This document shows positions 41,790-49,943 of a DNA stretch of 64,000 nt, piece by piece. The translations under genes were made by a program, and so were the position numbers. The notes below the pieces were generated by a model. The model did not search any database. It had not been told where the DNA came from and was given only the letters and a program-made list of their open reading frames with translations. Position 1 is the first letter of the stretch. Every line of letters begins with the position of its first letter. The DNA comes from Propionibacteriaceae bacterium (GTDB lineage Bacteria > Actinomycetota > Actinomycetes > Propionibacteriales > Propionibacteriaceae), in the NCBI GenBank assembly GCA_017306015.1, contig JAFKJK010000031.1, positions 1 to 64,000 on the forward strand, written 5' to 3'.

Positions 41790-42740
41790 GTGGACGCCTT
41801 CGAGGACTCGCGCCTTGAGGACGCCGACGTCCTGCGTGCCGCCGACCCGGTGCTGCGCACTCTTGCCGAAGCCGGTTCGAGGGTGCGGCGCGAGGCCCTG
41901 TTGGCAGCGGACGCGCTGGCGCAGCTGAGCTCGACCGATTCGACGCGGGCGATGATCACCTTCGGCCCGGAGGCCCGGCTGCTGCGGGCCGTGCTCGAAC
42001 CGACCTGCCCGGTGCCGCTGGTGGCCTGGCCGCGGTTGGGCCTGCCCGGCTGGGTGGGCCCGCTGGACGTGGTGGTCGTCCTCGGCGGGGACGGCGGCGA
42101 GGGCCCGGGCGGCGCCGAACTGCGCACCGGCGCCCGCGAGGCCGTTCGGCGGGGATGCCGGCTGCTGGTGGCGGCTCCCGTCCAGTCGGTGCTCGCCGAC
42201 GTGTCCGCGTCCAGTTCGACCACGTTGCTGCCGACCGCCACCGAGGACCCGCTCGCCGCGGCCATCGTCACCCTGTCGGCGCTGCACCGACTCGGGCTCG
42301 GCCCGGAGGTCAACCCGGACGCCGCGGCCGACGTCCACGCCGACCCGCTGGTGTGAGGCGGTTCGATCCTCGCGGCCCGCGCGAGCCGCCGGATCGCGGA
42401 GGCGCTGCGCTCCGCATCCGGACGAGTCGTGCTGTCGGCGGACGCGGGCGCGCTGGAGCCGCTGCTGACCGGGGTGCCGCTCCGGGATCCGTTCGCGGAC
42501 CCGTTCGAGGACCAGCCGGCCACCCGGCGTCCCGGACTCGTCCTGATCGACGACGGCCGGGACGACGACCAGGCGTCCTTCGAACGACGCCGGCTGCGGT
42601 CGATCGCCGACTCCCGGGAGGTCATGGTGTCCGAACTCACCCACGACTCGGGCGACGTGGTGGAACGCTACGTCACCGTGCTGCAGCAGGGCCTCTTCGC
42701 GGCCGCCTACCTGCGGATCGGGTTGGGGCGGACGGCATGA
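41790..42740 (+). pseudogene. SIS-domain sugar isomerase (PGI/PMI-like, TobH-type) split by an in-frame TGA
   Basis: The reading frame runs from GTG 41790 to 42740 without shift, but codon 189 (42354-42356) is TGA. Before it are 188 residues (DADVLRAADPVLRTLAEAG, AMITFGPEARLLRAVLEP, TLSALHRLGLG). After it the same frame continues GGSILAARASRRIAEALRS and LSADAGALEPLLTGVPLRDPF to the manB-cluster end. Together they make a SIS protein of normal size (about 316). The context LVxGGS suggests that a Trp codon TGG became TGA. Internal re-start at GTG 42429 is possible, but a half-domain would hardly work. Most likely a recent nonsense mutation or base-call error. Confidence 0.8.
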
Positions 42741-43693
42741 GCGCCCAGGGCGGAAACCGGGCCGTGATCGCGGCGCTGACGGCGAACGCGTTCATCGCGG
42801 CCACCAAGTTCGTGGCCTGGGGGCTGACCGGGGCGGCGTCCATGCTGGCCGAGGCCGTCCACTCGGTCGCCGACACCGGCAACCAGATCCTGCTGCTGCG
42901 CGGCGGGGCCGCGGCCAAGCACGCCGCCACCCCCGAGCACCCGTTCGGCTTCGGTCGGGCCCGGTTCATCAACGCCTTCCTGGTGTCGGTGATCCTGTTC
43001 AGTCTCGGCGGCCTGTTCGCCCTCTACGAGGCGTACCACAAGGTCGAGGAGGTCATCGACGGCCACCCGAACGAGCTGCTGGCGAGCCAGTGGTGGTGGG
43101 TGCCGGTGGTCGTGCTGATGCTGGCGATCGTCGCTGAGGGGTTCAGCTTCCGCACGGCGATCCGCGAGTCGGTGGCGAGCAAGGGACGCCAGTCGTGGTT
43201 GCGGTTCATCCAGACCGCCAAGGCACCGGAGCTGCCGGTGATCCTGCTGGAGGACTTCGCCGCGCTGCTCGGCCTCAGCTTCGCCCTGGTGGGCGTCGGG
43301 ATGACCCTGATCACCCACAACCCGTTGTGGGACGCGGCGGGGACGGCGCTGATCGGCCTGCTGCTGATCGCGGTTGCGGTCACGCTGGCGGTGGAGACCC
43401 GCAGCCTGCTGCTGGGCGAGTCGGCGACGGTGGAGGCGACGGCCCGGATCACCGGCGCGCTGTCCGGGGCCGACGGGGTGGGCCGGGTGATCCACCTCAA
43501 GACCCTGCACCTGGGGCCGGACGAGATCCTGGTCGCGGCGAAGATCGCCGTCGAGCCGACGGAGTCCGCCGTCCGCGTCGCCGAGATCATCGACAACGCC
43601 GAGGCCGCCATCCGCGCGTCCGAGCCGATGGTGACCGCGCTCTACCTGGAGCCCGACATCGACCGGGACGCGCCCAAGCAGCAGGCCGAGTAG
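42737..43693 (+). CDS. Cation diffusion facilitator (CDF) family transporter
   Basis: 318 residues, exporter of Zn/Fe/Mn-type cations. Membrane segments start near residues 9, 32, 80, 118, 180 and 200. Metal-site residues are visible in EAVHSVADTGNQ and in the helix-5 segment LLEDFAALLGL; HPFGFGRARFINAF is family-typical. The cytoplasmic C-terminal domain (HLGPDEILVAAKIAVE) is present. ATG overlaps the stop of the broken SIS gene. Confidence 0.9.
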   Translation: MSAQGGNRAVIAALTANAFIAATKFVAWGLTGAASMLAEAVHSVADTGNQILLLRGGAAAKHAATPEHPFGFGRARFINAFLVSVILFSLGGLFALYEAYHKVEEVIDGHPNELLASQWWWVPVVVLMLAIVAEGFSFRTAIRESVASKGRQSWLRFIQTAKAPELPVILLEDFAALLGLSFALVGVGMTLITHNPLWDAAGTALIGLLLIAVAVTLAVETRSLLLGESATVEATARITGALSGADGVGRVIHLKTLHLGPDEILVAAKIAVEPTESAVRVAEIIDNAEAAIRASEPMVTALYLEPDIDRDAPKQQAE

Positions 43694-43740
43694 CCAGTCC
43701 CACCCGCTAGTCATCCCGGACGTGATCCGGGATCTCCGGC

Positions 43741-43766
43741 TGTGGACAGAACGCTGGTTATCCACA
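43741..43766. promoter_or_regulatory. Two facing DnaA-box-like sequences
   Basis: TTATCCACA (43758-43766) is an exact match to the E. coli consensus DnaA box. TGTGGACAG (43741-43749) is its near mate on the opposite strand (reverse complement CTGTCCACA). They face each other with an 8-bp spacer in a 200-bp gap with no gene. No AT-rich unwinding element or dnaA gene is in view, so this is not oriC; it could be a DnaA titration or regulatory site upstream of the exported protein genes. Confidence 0.5.
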
Positions 43767-43895
43767 ATTCGGCTTCTGTGTCTTTCGTCGACGCAGCCAA
43801 GTGTGTAAGGCTGCACCCCAAGCGGCATCCATTTTGTTGTGCGGGCTGTTCCTGGATGTCGCGGACATTGTCCCGACCCACCCCGGGAGTTGAAG

Positions 43896-44486
43896 ATGCC
43901 AGTCCCGCGCAGTGTCGCCTTTGCCGTTGTGACAGCGCTCTTGCCGGTCGCCGGTTGCGTTGAGACCCCGCCCGGGCCGCTGCCGCAGGCCACGCCGTCC
44001 TGGTCGTGCACCCCGGTCGCCGGCGGCACCCCGTACGCCTGCTACGAGCACCAGTATCAACAGACGTCCGCGCAGAACAAGCTGTACGAGGAGGCCGAAG
44101 CGGTGTACCGGAAGTACCACGCCGAAGACGAGCGGATCTTCCGCCTGGGCGGCTTGACCGAACCGAGTCAGGTGCTGCTGGAAACGACGACGGACGCATA
44201 TCTGCGAGAAGCGATGGCTGAGTACCGCGGACTCAAGGAGAACCACGGGGGCCTGATCAAGGGCACGTACGGAATCGCCTGGCTCAAGCCGTTGCCGGAC
44301 ACGATCAGGGCTGGCTTCGTCGCGACCCTGGAAGTCTGCACGGATGTTTCGGAGGCCACCTTCAGGGGGGAGGGTGGGAAGCCGTACCAGATAGGTGAAG
44401 ACAACGCTGAACGGCTCTACTTCGTCCGCGAGTCTGAACTCCTCAAGATCGGCGCCGCAGATCATCAAAGGGTGAAGTCATGCTGA
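43896..44486 (+). CDS. Putative lipoprotein of unknown function, paired with next gene
   Basis: 196 residues with a lipoprotein signal (LLPVAGC, Cys21) and a Pro-rich linker. The mature domain has an N-terminal helical part with many Tyr and Glu residues (YEEAEAVYRKYHAEDERIF) and a C-terminal beta part. Similar paired exported proteins occur in other actinobacteria, but I can give no function. The ATG at 43896 follows a GGGAG ribosome site. Overlaps the next gene by 7 bp. Confidence 0.75.
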   Translation: MPVPRSVAFAVVTALLPVAGCVETPPGPLPQATPSWSCTPVAGGTPYACYEHQYQQTSAQNKLYEEAEAVYRKYHAEDERIFRLGGLTEPSQVLLETTTDAYLREAMAEYRGLKENHGGLIKGTYGIAWLKPLPDTIRAGFVATLEVCTDVSEATFRGEGGKPYQIGEDNAERLYFVRESELLKIGAADHQRVKSC

Positions 44487-45265
44487 TTCAACGGCTCGCC
44501 GGCCTGCTGTGCGCGATCGCGGTCGTCGGAGCCGCGGCGTTGTCAACCGCGATCTCCGCCCGAGCGGACGACAGTGTCACAGCCAGCGACGGCTGGGTGA
44601 GTGGACGGGTCACCAAGGAGGAGCCCGGACACAATGGCGAGCAGACCCGGAGAACCAAGGACACGCAGCCAAGTACGCAGTCACCGCCCTACTACGATCC
44701 GTTGGATTGCGTTCGTCCGGTGGGCGCTGGCGCTGCGGTGGATTGTGAGCGTGACTTGCCTGAGCCGGCATCGGGCGTCGAGCTCCTGTTCGTGCCGCCG
44801 ACGGAGGCTGAGGTCCGGGTGGCGCTGCACCTTCCGGATCCGACGCCGCGGTTCGGTCCCGACCCGAGCGTGAACGAGTGGAAGATGCTGGCGGTCGGCT
44901 ATCCGATCTGGCTGTGGACGGACGCCCCGACCGAGTTGTCGGCGACCGCCACCCACGACGGTCTGTCGATGACGCTGAGAGCGGAGTGGACGTCGACGAG
45001 CTTCGAGATGGGGGACGGGCACACGGTCACGTGCACGAAGACGACGGAGTATCCGAAGCATCCCGATCGCTACGGCGCGCCGTCTCCGACGTGTGGCTAC
45101 ACGTACCAGAAGCGCTCGAAGCCGGGCCACGACTACACCGTGACGGCCTCGACCCACTGGCGGGTGTCCTGGGCGACCGGTGGCCATTCCGGCACCCTGA
45201 CCACCACGTATGCCGGCCGGCGCATGCTGCCGATCGGCGAACTCCAGGCCCTCATCCGAGGCTGA
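44480..45265 (+). CDS. Secreted protein of unknown function, partner of the lipoprotein
   Basis: 261 residues. Signal peptide about 1-29 (ending ISARA). The mature part begins with a polar linker (GRVTKEEPGHNGEQT) and ends in a beta-rich, Thr-rich domain (LSATATHDGLSMTLRAEW, YTVTASTHWRVSWATGGHSGTL) with several cysteines (DCVRPV, DCERDL, VTCTKT, PTCGYT) that could be disulfides. No enzymatic motif. It overlaps the lipoprotein gene before it, so the two are produced together. It ends 22 bp before ahcY. Confidence 0.75.
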   Translation: MLIQRLAGLLCAIAVVGAAALSTAISARADDSVTASDGWVSGRVTKEEPGHNGEQTRRTKDTQPSTQSPPYYDPLDCVRPVGAGAAVDCERDLPEPASGVELLFVPPTEAEVRVALHLPDPTPRFGPDPSVNEWKMLAVGYPIWLWTDAPTELSATATHDGLSMTLRAEWTSTSFEMGDGHTVTCTKTTEYPKHPDRYGAPSPTCGYTYQKRSKPGHDYTVTASTHWRVSWATGGHSGTLTTTYAGRRMLPIGELQALIRG

Positions 45266-45287
45266 GCACGTAATAGGGTGGCTCCTC

Positions 45288-46700
45288 GTGGATTACCGAG
45301 TAGCAGACCTGGCCCTGGCCGCCGCCGGACGCGAGCAGATCACCCTCGCCGAGCACGAGATGCCCGGGCTGATGGCCTTGCGGGAGCGCTACGGCGCCGC
45401 CAAGCCGCTCACCGGCGCCCGGATCGCGGGCTCGCTGCACATGACGGTCCAGACGGCGGTGCTGATCGAGACCCTGGTCGCCCTCGGCGCGAGCGTGCGA
45501 TGGGCGTCCTGCAACATCTTCTCCACCCAGGACGAGGCGGCCGCGGCCGTCGTCGTCGGGGACGGCACCGCCGAGGATCCGCACGGCGTCCCGGTCTTCG
45601 CCTGGAAGGGTGAAACGCTCGCCGACTACTGGTGGTGCACCGAGCAGATCTTCGACTTCGGCGACCAGACCCCGAACCTGATTCTCGACGACGGCGGGGA
45701 CGCGACCCTGCTGCTGCACTCCGGCGTCCGGTTCGCCAAGGAAGGCGTGGTGCCCGAGCCCGGCCCCGACGACAGCGCTGAGTACCGCGTCCTGCTGGAG
45801 CAGCTGCGCGGCTCCACGATGGACTGGGTGAAGCTCTCACAGGCGATCTTCGGCGTCACTGAGGAGACGACCACCGGCGTCCACCGGCTGTACGAGATGG
45901 CGAGGAACGGCACGCTGCTGTTCCCGGCGATCAACGTCAACGACTCGGTCACCAAGTCCAAGTTCGACAACCGCTACGGCATCCGGCACTCGCTGATCGA
46001 CGGCATCAACCGGGCGACCGACGTCCTGATCGGGGGCAAGACGGCCGTGGTCTGCGGCTACGGCGACGTCGGCAAGGGCTGCGCGGCCGCCCTGTCGGGG
46101 CAGGGCGCCAGGGTGGTCGTCACCGAGGTCGACCCGATCTGCGCGCTGCAGGCTGCCATGGACGGCTTCCAGGTGGCCAGGCTGGACGACGTGGTGGCCG
46201 AGGCGGACATCTTCATCACCGCGACCGGCTGCCTGAACGTGATCACCGCCGACCAGATGGGACGGATGAAGCACCTCGCGATCGTCGGCAACATCGGTCA
46301 TTTCGACAACGAGATCGACATGGCCGGCCTGGAGAAGGTGCCCGGCATCACCCGGACGCGGATCAAGCCGCAGGTGGACCGCTGGAACTTCGCCGACCGC
46401 CACTCGGTGATCGTGCTCAGCGAGGGACGGCTGCTCAACCTCGGCAATGCCACCGGTCACCCGAGCTTCGTGATGAGCACGTCCTTCGCCAACCAGGTGC
46501 TGGCCCAGCTGGAGCTGTTCACCAGGGCGGAGGCGTACCCGATCGGCGTCCACACGCTGGCCAAGGAGCTGGACGAGTACGTCGCCCGGCTGCACCTGGA
46601 CGCGCTCGGCGTGAAGCTCACCGAGCTGACCGGCGAGCAGGCGGCCTATCTCGGGGTGCCGGCGGAAGGGCCGTTCAAGTCGGAGCTGTACCGCTACTGA
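45288..46700 (+). CDS. ahcY: S-adenosylhomocysteine hydrolase
   Basis: 470 residues. It splits S-adenosylhomocysteine to adenosine and homocysteine using bound NAD. LTGARIAGSLHMTVQTAVLIETL, ASCNIFSTQDEAAAA, the NAD motif CGYGDVGKG and the C-terminal segment ending KSELYRY are diagnostic. GTG start at 45288. The promoter may lie in the preceding gene, as the gap is only 22 bp; no SAH riboswitch space exists. Corresponds to sahH at this place in M. tuberculosis. Confidence 0.97.
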   Translation: MDYRVADLALAAAGREQITLAEHEMPGLMALRERYGAAKPLTGARIAGSLHMTVQTAVLIETLVALGASVRWASCNIFSTQDEAAAAVVVGDGTAEDPHGVPVFAWKGETLADYWWCTEQIFDFGDQTPNLILDDGGDATLLLHSGVRFAKEGVVPEPGPDDSAEYRVLLEQLRGSTMDWVKLSQAIFGVTEETTTGVHRLYEMARNGTLLFPAINVNDSVTKSKFDNRYGIRHSLIDGINRATDVLIGGKTAVVCGYGDVGKGCAAALSGQGARVVVTEVDPICALQAAMDGFQVARLDDVVAEADIFITATGCLNVITADQMGRMKHLAIVGNIGHFDNEIDMAGLEKVPGITRTRIKPQVDRWNFADRHSVIVLSEGRLLNLGNATGHPSFVMSTSFANQVLAQLELFTRAEAYPIGVHTLAKELDEYVARLHLDALGVKLTELTGEQAAYLGVPAEGPFKSELYRY

Positions 46701-47573
46701 TCACCCGACGCCGAGGTACCGCTCGAGCGTCTTCGTCTTGGTCGCTTCGACTCCCTTGGCGACCTTCACCCCGACGTAGCGGAAGTGCCAGGGCTCGTAG
46801 GCGATTCCGGTGATCTTCGCCTGGCTCGTCGGGTACCGCAGGATGAAGCCGTAGTCCGCCGCGTGTTTCAGCAGCCAGGCTCCGGTCTTCGAGGACGCGA
46901 GTGCGGTGCCGTGGACGAGTCGGCCGCGCTCGATGCCGGCGAGATCGACGGCGAGCCCGGACTGGTGCTCGCTGGCGCCCGCCGGAGCGGTCAGGGTGTG
47001 GCTCATCGTCGCGTACCAGGTCTTCTGGATGGCGTAGGAGCGATAGGACGAGCGGACGACCGGGGTGTAGCCGGCCCGTCGGGCCTCGCCGAAGAACCGG
47101 ACGAGGGCCTCGGCCGCGACCGGCTGCAACTTCACCGAGGACACTCCGTAAGCCCGGACGGCCACCTTCACCAGCTTCGGGGAGTAGGCGGCGCTGACGC
47201 GGTGTTCCTTGTTGATCAGCTCGACCCCGCAGACGGTGAACGGGGCCTTCTTCTGGGCCGCGGTCGTCCGGGGATCGGTGGCTCCGCGGCAGTCCGCCGG
47301 CGTGGCCGCGGACGACGGACTCGCTGGCACCGGGCTGGGGGACTGCGAGACGGCTCCGTCCGGGAATGCCGAGACCGTGGGGACGGGGTGCAAGGCCGCC
47401 CCGATCAGTGGCTGGGCGACGACAACCGCACCAAGGGCGAGGACGACCACGCCAACGACGGCGTACAGCAGGTGGCGCACCCGTCCCTGCCTCGCCGGGA
47501 TTGCTCGGCGAGGTCGAGTCGACCCGGGCACGGGCGCGATCGCGCGGCGAGGGTCACCCCCGGGGGATCTCAA
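46701..47573 (-). CDS. VanY-type D-alanyl-D-alanine carboxypeptidase
   Basis: 290 residues, membrane-anchored zinc peptidase that trims the terminal D-Ala of peptidoglycan stems. A long Arg/Pro-rich inside tail precedes the anchor helix (about 35-55). The zinc ligands are in SEHQSGLAVDLA (His and Asp) and EPWHFRYVG (Glu, His), with SSYRSY upstream. The TTG at 47573 gives a 19-bp overlap with the SixA stop; an in-frame GTG at 47480, closer to the anchor, is another plausible start. Convergent with ahcY without gap. Confidence 0.9.
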   Translation of the reverse strand: MRSPGGDPRRAIAPVPGSTRPRRAIPARQGRVRHLLYAVVGVVVLALGAVVVAQPLIGAALHPVPTVSAFPDGAVSQSPSPVPASPSSAATPADCRGATDPRTTAAQKKAPFTVCGVELINKEHRVSAAYSPKLVKVAVRAYGVSSVKLQPVAAEALVRFFGEARRAGYTPVVRSSYRSYAIQKTWYATMSHTLTAPAGASEHQSGLAVDLAGIERGRLVHGTALASSKTGAWLLKHAADYGFILRYPTSQAKITGIAYEPWHFRYVGVKVAKGVEATKTKTLERYLGVG

Positions 47574-48051
47574 ACCTCTTCAGCGTCGCCTTCCCCTCCT
47601 GCAGCGTCTTCCAGGCGCCGCGGTAGGTCAGGACGGCCAGTCCGCAGGTCGGGAACTTCTTCGCGATGCGTTCGGTGAGTTCGTTCGGCTTGGCCAGGGA
47701 CAGGATCAGTTCGCCGAGCGTGGGCTGGTGGCCGATCAGGAGTGCCGTCGTGTCGGACTCGTCCAGCTCGCCGACCAGACTGAGCAGCTCGGCCGGCCAG
47801 GCGTGGTAGATCGCCTCGGACGAGCGGACGTCGGAGCACTCGGCGCCACCCTCGACCGCGCCCTCCCAGGTGAGCTGCACGCGGGTCGCCGTGGAGGCCA
47901 GGACGACGTCGAGGTCGTAGTCGGCGAGGATCTTGCCCGCAGCTACCGCGTCCCGTTCGCCGCGCTCCGAGAGCGGACGGTGCTGGTCGGACTCCGTGGT
48001 CTGCCAGGACGACTTCGCGTGGCGGAGCACGATCAGAGTCTTCGTTGCCAT
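47554..48051 (-). CDS. SixA-like phosphohistidine phosphatase
   Basis: 165 residues of the histidine-phosphatase superfamily. The catalytic motif is LRHAKSSW (His11), with PLSERGERDA, the EAIYHA segment and the second His in LIGHQPT. SixA proteins remove phosphate from histidines of phosphorelay or PTS proteins. ATG start with no clear ribosome site. Same strand as vanY and DUF3039. Confidence 0.92.
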   Translation of the reverse strand: MATKTLIVLRHAKSSWQTTESDQHRPLSERGERDAVAAGKILADYDLDVVLASTATRVQLTWEGAVEGGAECSDVRSSEAIYHAWPAELLSLVGELDESDTTALLIGHQPTLGELILSLAKPNELTERIAKKFPTCGLAVLTYRGAWKTLQEGKATLKRFEIPRG

Positions 48052-48070
48052 GCGGCCAATCCTAGGGTCG

Positions 48071-48328
48071 CTACTCGCCGTCCCGCATCGACTCCCAGAT
48101 CTCCTTGCACTCCGGGCAGACCGGGTAGCGGTCGGGGTTGCGGGACGGCACCCACACTTTGCCGCACAGCGCGATCACCGGCGTCCCCATCACCATGGCC
48201 TCGGTGAGCTTGTTCTTCGGGACGTAGTGCGAGAACCGCTCGTGGTCGCCCTCGTCGAGCCGGTACTCGTACGACTCCTCGGTGCGCTCCTTGACGATGG
48301 TGGTCGTCTGCGGCTGCTCAGTGGTCAT
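48071..48328 (-). CDS. DUF3039 family small protein
   Basis: 85 residues. The family shows a Thr/Glu-rich N-terminus and the core GDHERFSHYVPK, PVIALCGKVWVPSRNPDRYPVCPECKEI in pieces. Cysteines in ALCGK and VCPECKE suggest one zinc site. Conserved in actinobacteria with unknown function. The ATG overlaps the TGA of the HNH remnant upstream, so the remnant may be read through as its transcriptional leader. Confidence 0.88.
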   Translation of the reverse strand: MTTEQPQTTTIVKERTEESYEYRLDEGDHERFSHYVPKNKLTEAMVMGTPVIALCGKVWVPSRNPDRYPVCPECKEIWESMRDGE

Positions 48329-48761
48329 GGGTCAACGGTACCCAGAGGTGGGCCCTCGGCGTACGCGAGCAGTTCGTCCAGCTCGCGGTAGTCCGGGTGA
48401 TCTTCGACTCGACGGCTCCCCAACGGACTCACCTCGTAGCGGAGGCCGTGCGGCGACGTCCAGGTGGACACGCCCGGCTCCGGCTGTTCGAGGCGCCAGC
48501 GTCCGTGGGTCTTCGCCCTGTGCACCCTCCTGGACAGCGGTCCGAGGTTCGACTGCCTGGTCTGTTCCGTGCCTCCCGGTCGGTAGGGGGGTGGTGTGGT
48601 CGAGATCCTGCTTCCGGCTCGTCCGGCTCGAGAACGGAAACACCTCGAAGCCGTCGCGCAGCGCGACCTGTTCGCGAATCCGGGCGAGGATCTCGTACGC
48701 GTCGACCGCCACTCTTGAGTACGGCCGACGACCGGAGTGAGCCGGACGCGTCAGAACGGCT
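48325..48761 (-). pseudogene. Remnant of a DUF222/HNH (13E12-repeat) nuclease with a frameshift
   Basis: On the minus strand the sequence translates as a known C-terminal pattern: AYEILARIREQVALRD then DLDHTTP (HNH-type His), and in a second frame NLGPLSRRVHRAKTHGRWR and STWTSPHGLRYEVS. The two frames join at a run of six C (near 48585-48592), one longer than the pattern needs, so a one-base insertion broke the frame. The N-terminal DUF222 half is missing; the fragment is abutted upstream by two repeat copies (48762-48828). It is a relic of the common actinobacterial 13E12 family. Confidence 0.75.
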
Positions 48762-48828
48762 TGAACCATCGGGGACAGGTACTTCGGTTCAGCCGGGTTG
48801 AACCATCGGGGACAGGTACTTCGGTTCA
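48762..48828. repeat. Two direct copies of the 30-bp palindromic repeat (second locus)
   Basis: Copies D (48762-48791) and E (48799-48828) begin TGAACCATCGGGGACAGG and end TACTTCGGTTCA, with TGAACC/GGTTCA perfect 6-bp inverted ends. The two copies are identical, 37 bp apart. They differ from the 5880-5989 copies at a few positions only (G/A in the 7th base, TTC/TCG near the end). They sit between the HNH remnant and the methyltransferase gene. Confidence 0.9.
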
Positions 48829-48846
48829 GCCGAAGCGCGGACGCGG

Positions 48847-49656
48847 CTAGCTCCGCGGAGCGGTGACAGCCAAGGTGACGTACTCCATCAAGAAGCTCCC
48901 GCCAAGCGCGTCGATCGCCGCCCCGGCGGCCTCCAGGATCTCCTCCGTCTGGCGCGCAGGCAGCCGGGTGAGTCCGCCGGTCGTGGGCAGCAGGGCGAGC
49001 CACTCCTCGCGTGTGTAGCGCCGGGACCAGTCGAAGCGCCACTGTTCGACGCTCGTGAACGCCCCGCTGTCGCTGAGGGCCCGGGCGGTGCTGGCGTAGC
49101 CGGCCTGGTACAGCTCCAGCGGCCGCCGGCCCTGATCGGTGAAGGGCGAGTCGGGCACCACCCTCCGGTACGCCTCGGCCGTTGCCTTCGCGACGGCGTC
49201 GGGCGGCTCGAAGACATGGCCGAAGATGGCGAGCCGCCCGCCCGGACGCAGGACGCCGGCGACCTTCGGCACCCCGATCGCGGGGTCGACCCAGTGCCAC
49301 GACTGCGCAGCCGTCACCACGTCGAACCGTCGGCCCGCCGGCTCCCAGGCTTCGAAGGTCGACACCTCGACGTCCAGCCCGTTCTCGCGGGCGTAGGCGG
49401 CCATGCGGGCGTCCGGGTCAATGCCCAGCACGGTGCATCCGGCGTCCTGGAGTTGCCGGGCAGCGATGCCCGTCCCGCAGCCGACGTCGAGTACTTCCAG
49501 CCCGCGCCGTCCGCCGGTGACTTGCTCGATCAGAGCGGCGGGGTAAGCCGGACGAGCCGCGTCGTAGCTGGCGGCGTCGATCCCGAACGACTCGGCCATG
49601 CCTCGCTCGCGATGGCTGGCCGACATCGGTGGCGGGAATTCGGGTGCGTCGGGCAT
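48847..49656 (-). CDS. Class I SAM-dependent methyltransferase
   Basis: 269 residues. The SAM-binding motif I is VLDVGCGTGIAARQL (about 55-69), followed by GIDPDARM (motif II) and FDVVTAAQSWHWVD, typical of Methyltransf_11. The substrate is unknown. ATG start at 49656; an in-frame ATG ten codons later is also possible. It ends 18 bp from the repeat copies and has no evident partner gene. Confidence 0.9.
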   Translation of the reverse strand: MPDAPEFPPPMSASHRERGMAESFGIDAASYDAARPAYPAALIEQVTGGRRGLEVLDVGCGTGIAARQLQDAGCTVLGIDPDARMAAYARENGLDVEVSTFEAWEPAGRRFDVVTAAQSWHWVDPAIGVPKVAGVLRPGGRLAIFGHVFEPPDAVAKATAEAYRRVVPDSPFTDQGRRPLELYQAGYASTARALSDSGAFTSVEQWRFDWSRRYTREEWLALLPTTGGLTRLPARQTEEILEAAGAAIDALGGSFLMEYVTLAVTAPRS

Positions 49657-49673
49657 GCACCCAGCCTAGGCAG

Positions 49674-49943
49674 TCAGGCGCGCCGGGCCCGGCCGAGCTG
49701 TCTGATCAGGCCGAAGGTGCCGAGCGCGGCGAAGAGCACATACATCGCGACCTCGGACGAGTACGCCTGCCAGACCTCGGGACGGGTGAGGTTGTACCAG
49801 ACGAAGTCCGCCTTCTCGGCGAGGGTGGCGTCCGGGTAGTCGCCGGCCCTGCTCCAGAGTCGTGAAAGACTGTCGGGCTGAGCGTAGCGAGTGACCGGGA
49901 GCGCGCATGGACGAATCGACGCAGTCCGCGCGTCCGATCGCAC
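49674..49943 (-). CDS. Short membrane protein, start uncertain
   Basis: The coding-like part is the C-terminal 60 residues: GDYPDATLAEKADFVWYNLTRPEVW then a membrane helix (VAMYVLFAALGTFGLIRQL). The only in-frame start seen is GTG 49943, which would overlap the divergent MFS gene's start by 37 bp, so the true N-terminus is probably shorter or the gene is truncated. No family recognised. Confidence 0.45.
   Translation of the reverse strand: MRSDARTASIRPCALPVTRYAQPDSLSRLWSRAGDYPDATLAEKADFVWYNLTRPEVWQAYSSEVAMYVLFAALGTFGLIRQLGRARRA

Noticed and set aside
42354..42356. Selenocysteine codon
   Set aside because: No obvious stem-loop after the TGA and no redox context; a Trp codon loss fits the family better.
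43741..43766. Replication origin
   Set aside because: Two boxes only, no AT-rich element, no dnaA/dnaN nearby.
45266..45287. SAH riboswitch before ahcY
   Set aside because: Only 22 bp separate the genes, too short for the element.
48325..48525. Independent 66-residue gene
   Set aside because: Its sequence is the C-terminal end of an HNH/13E12 protein continuing upstream in another frame.
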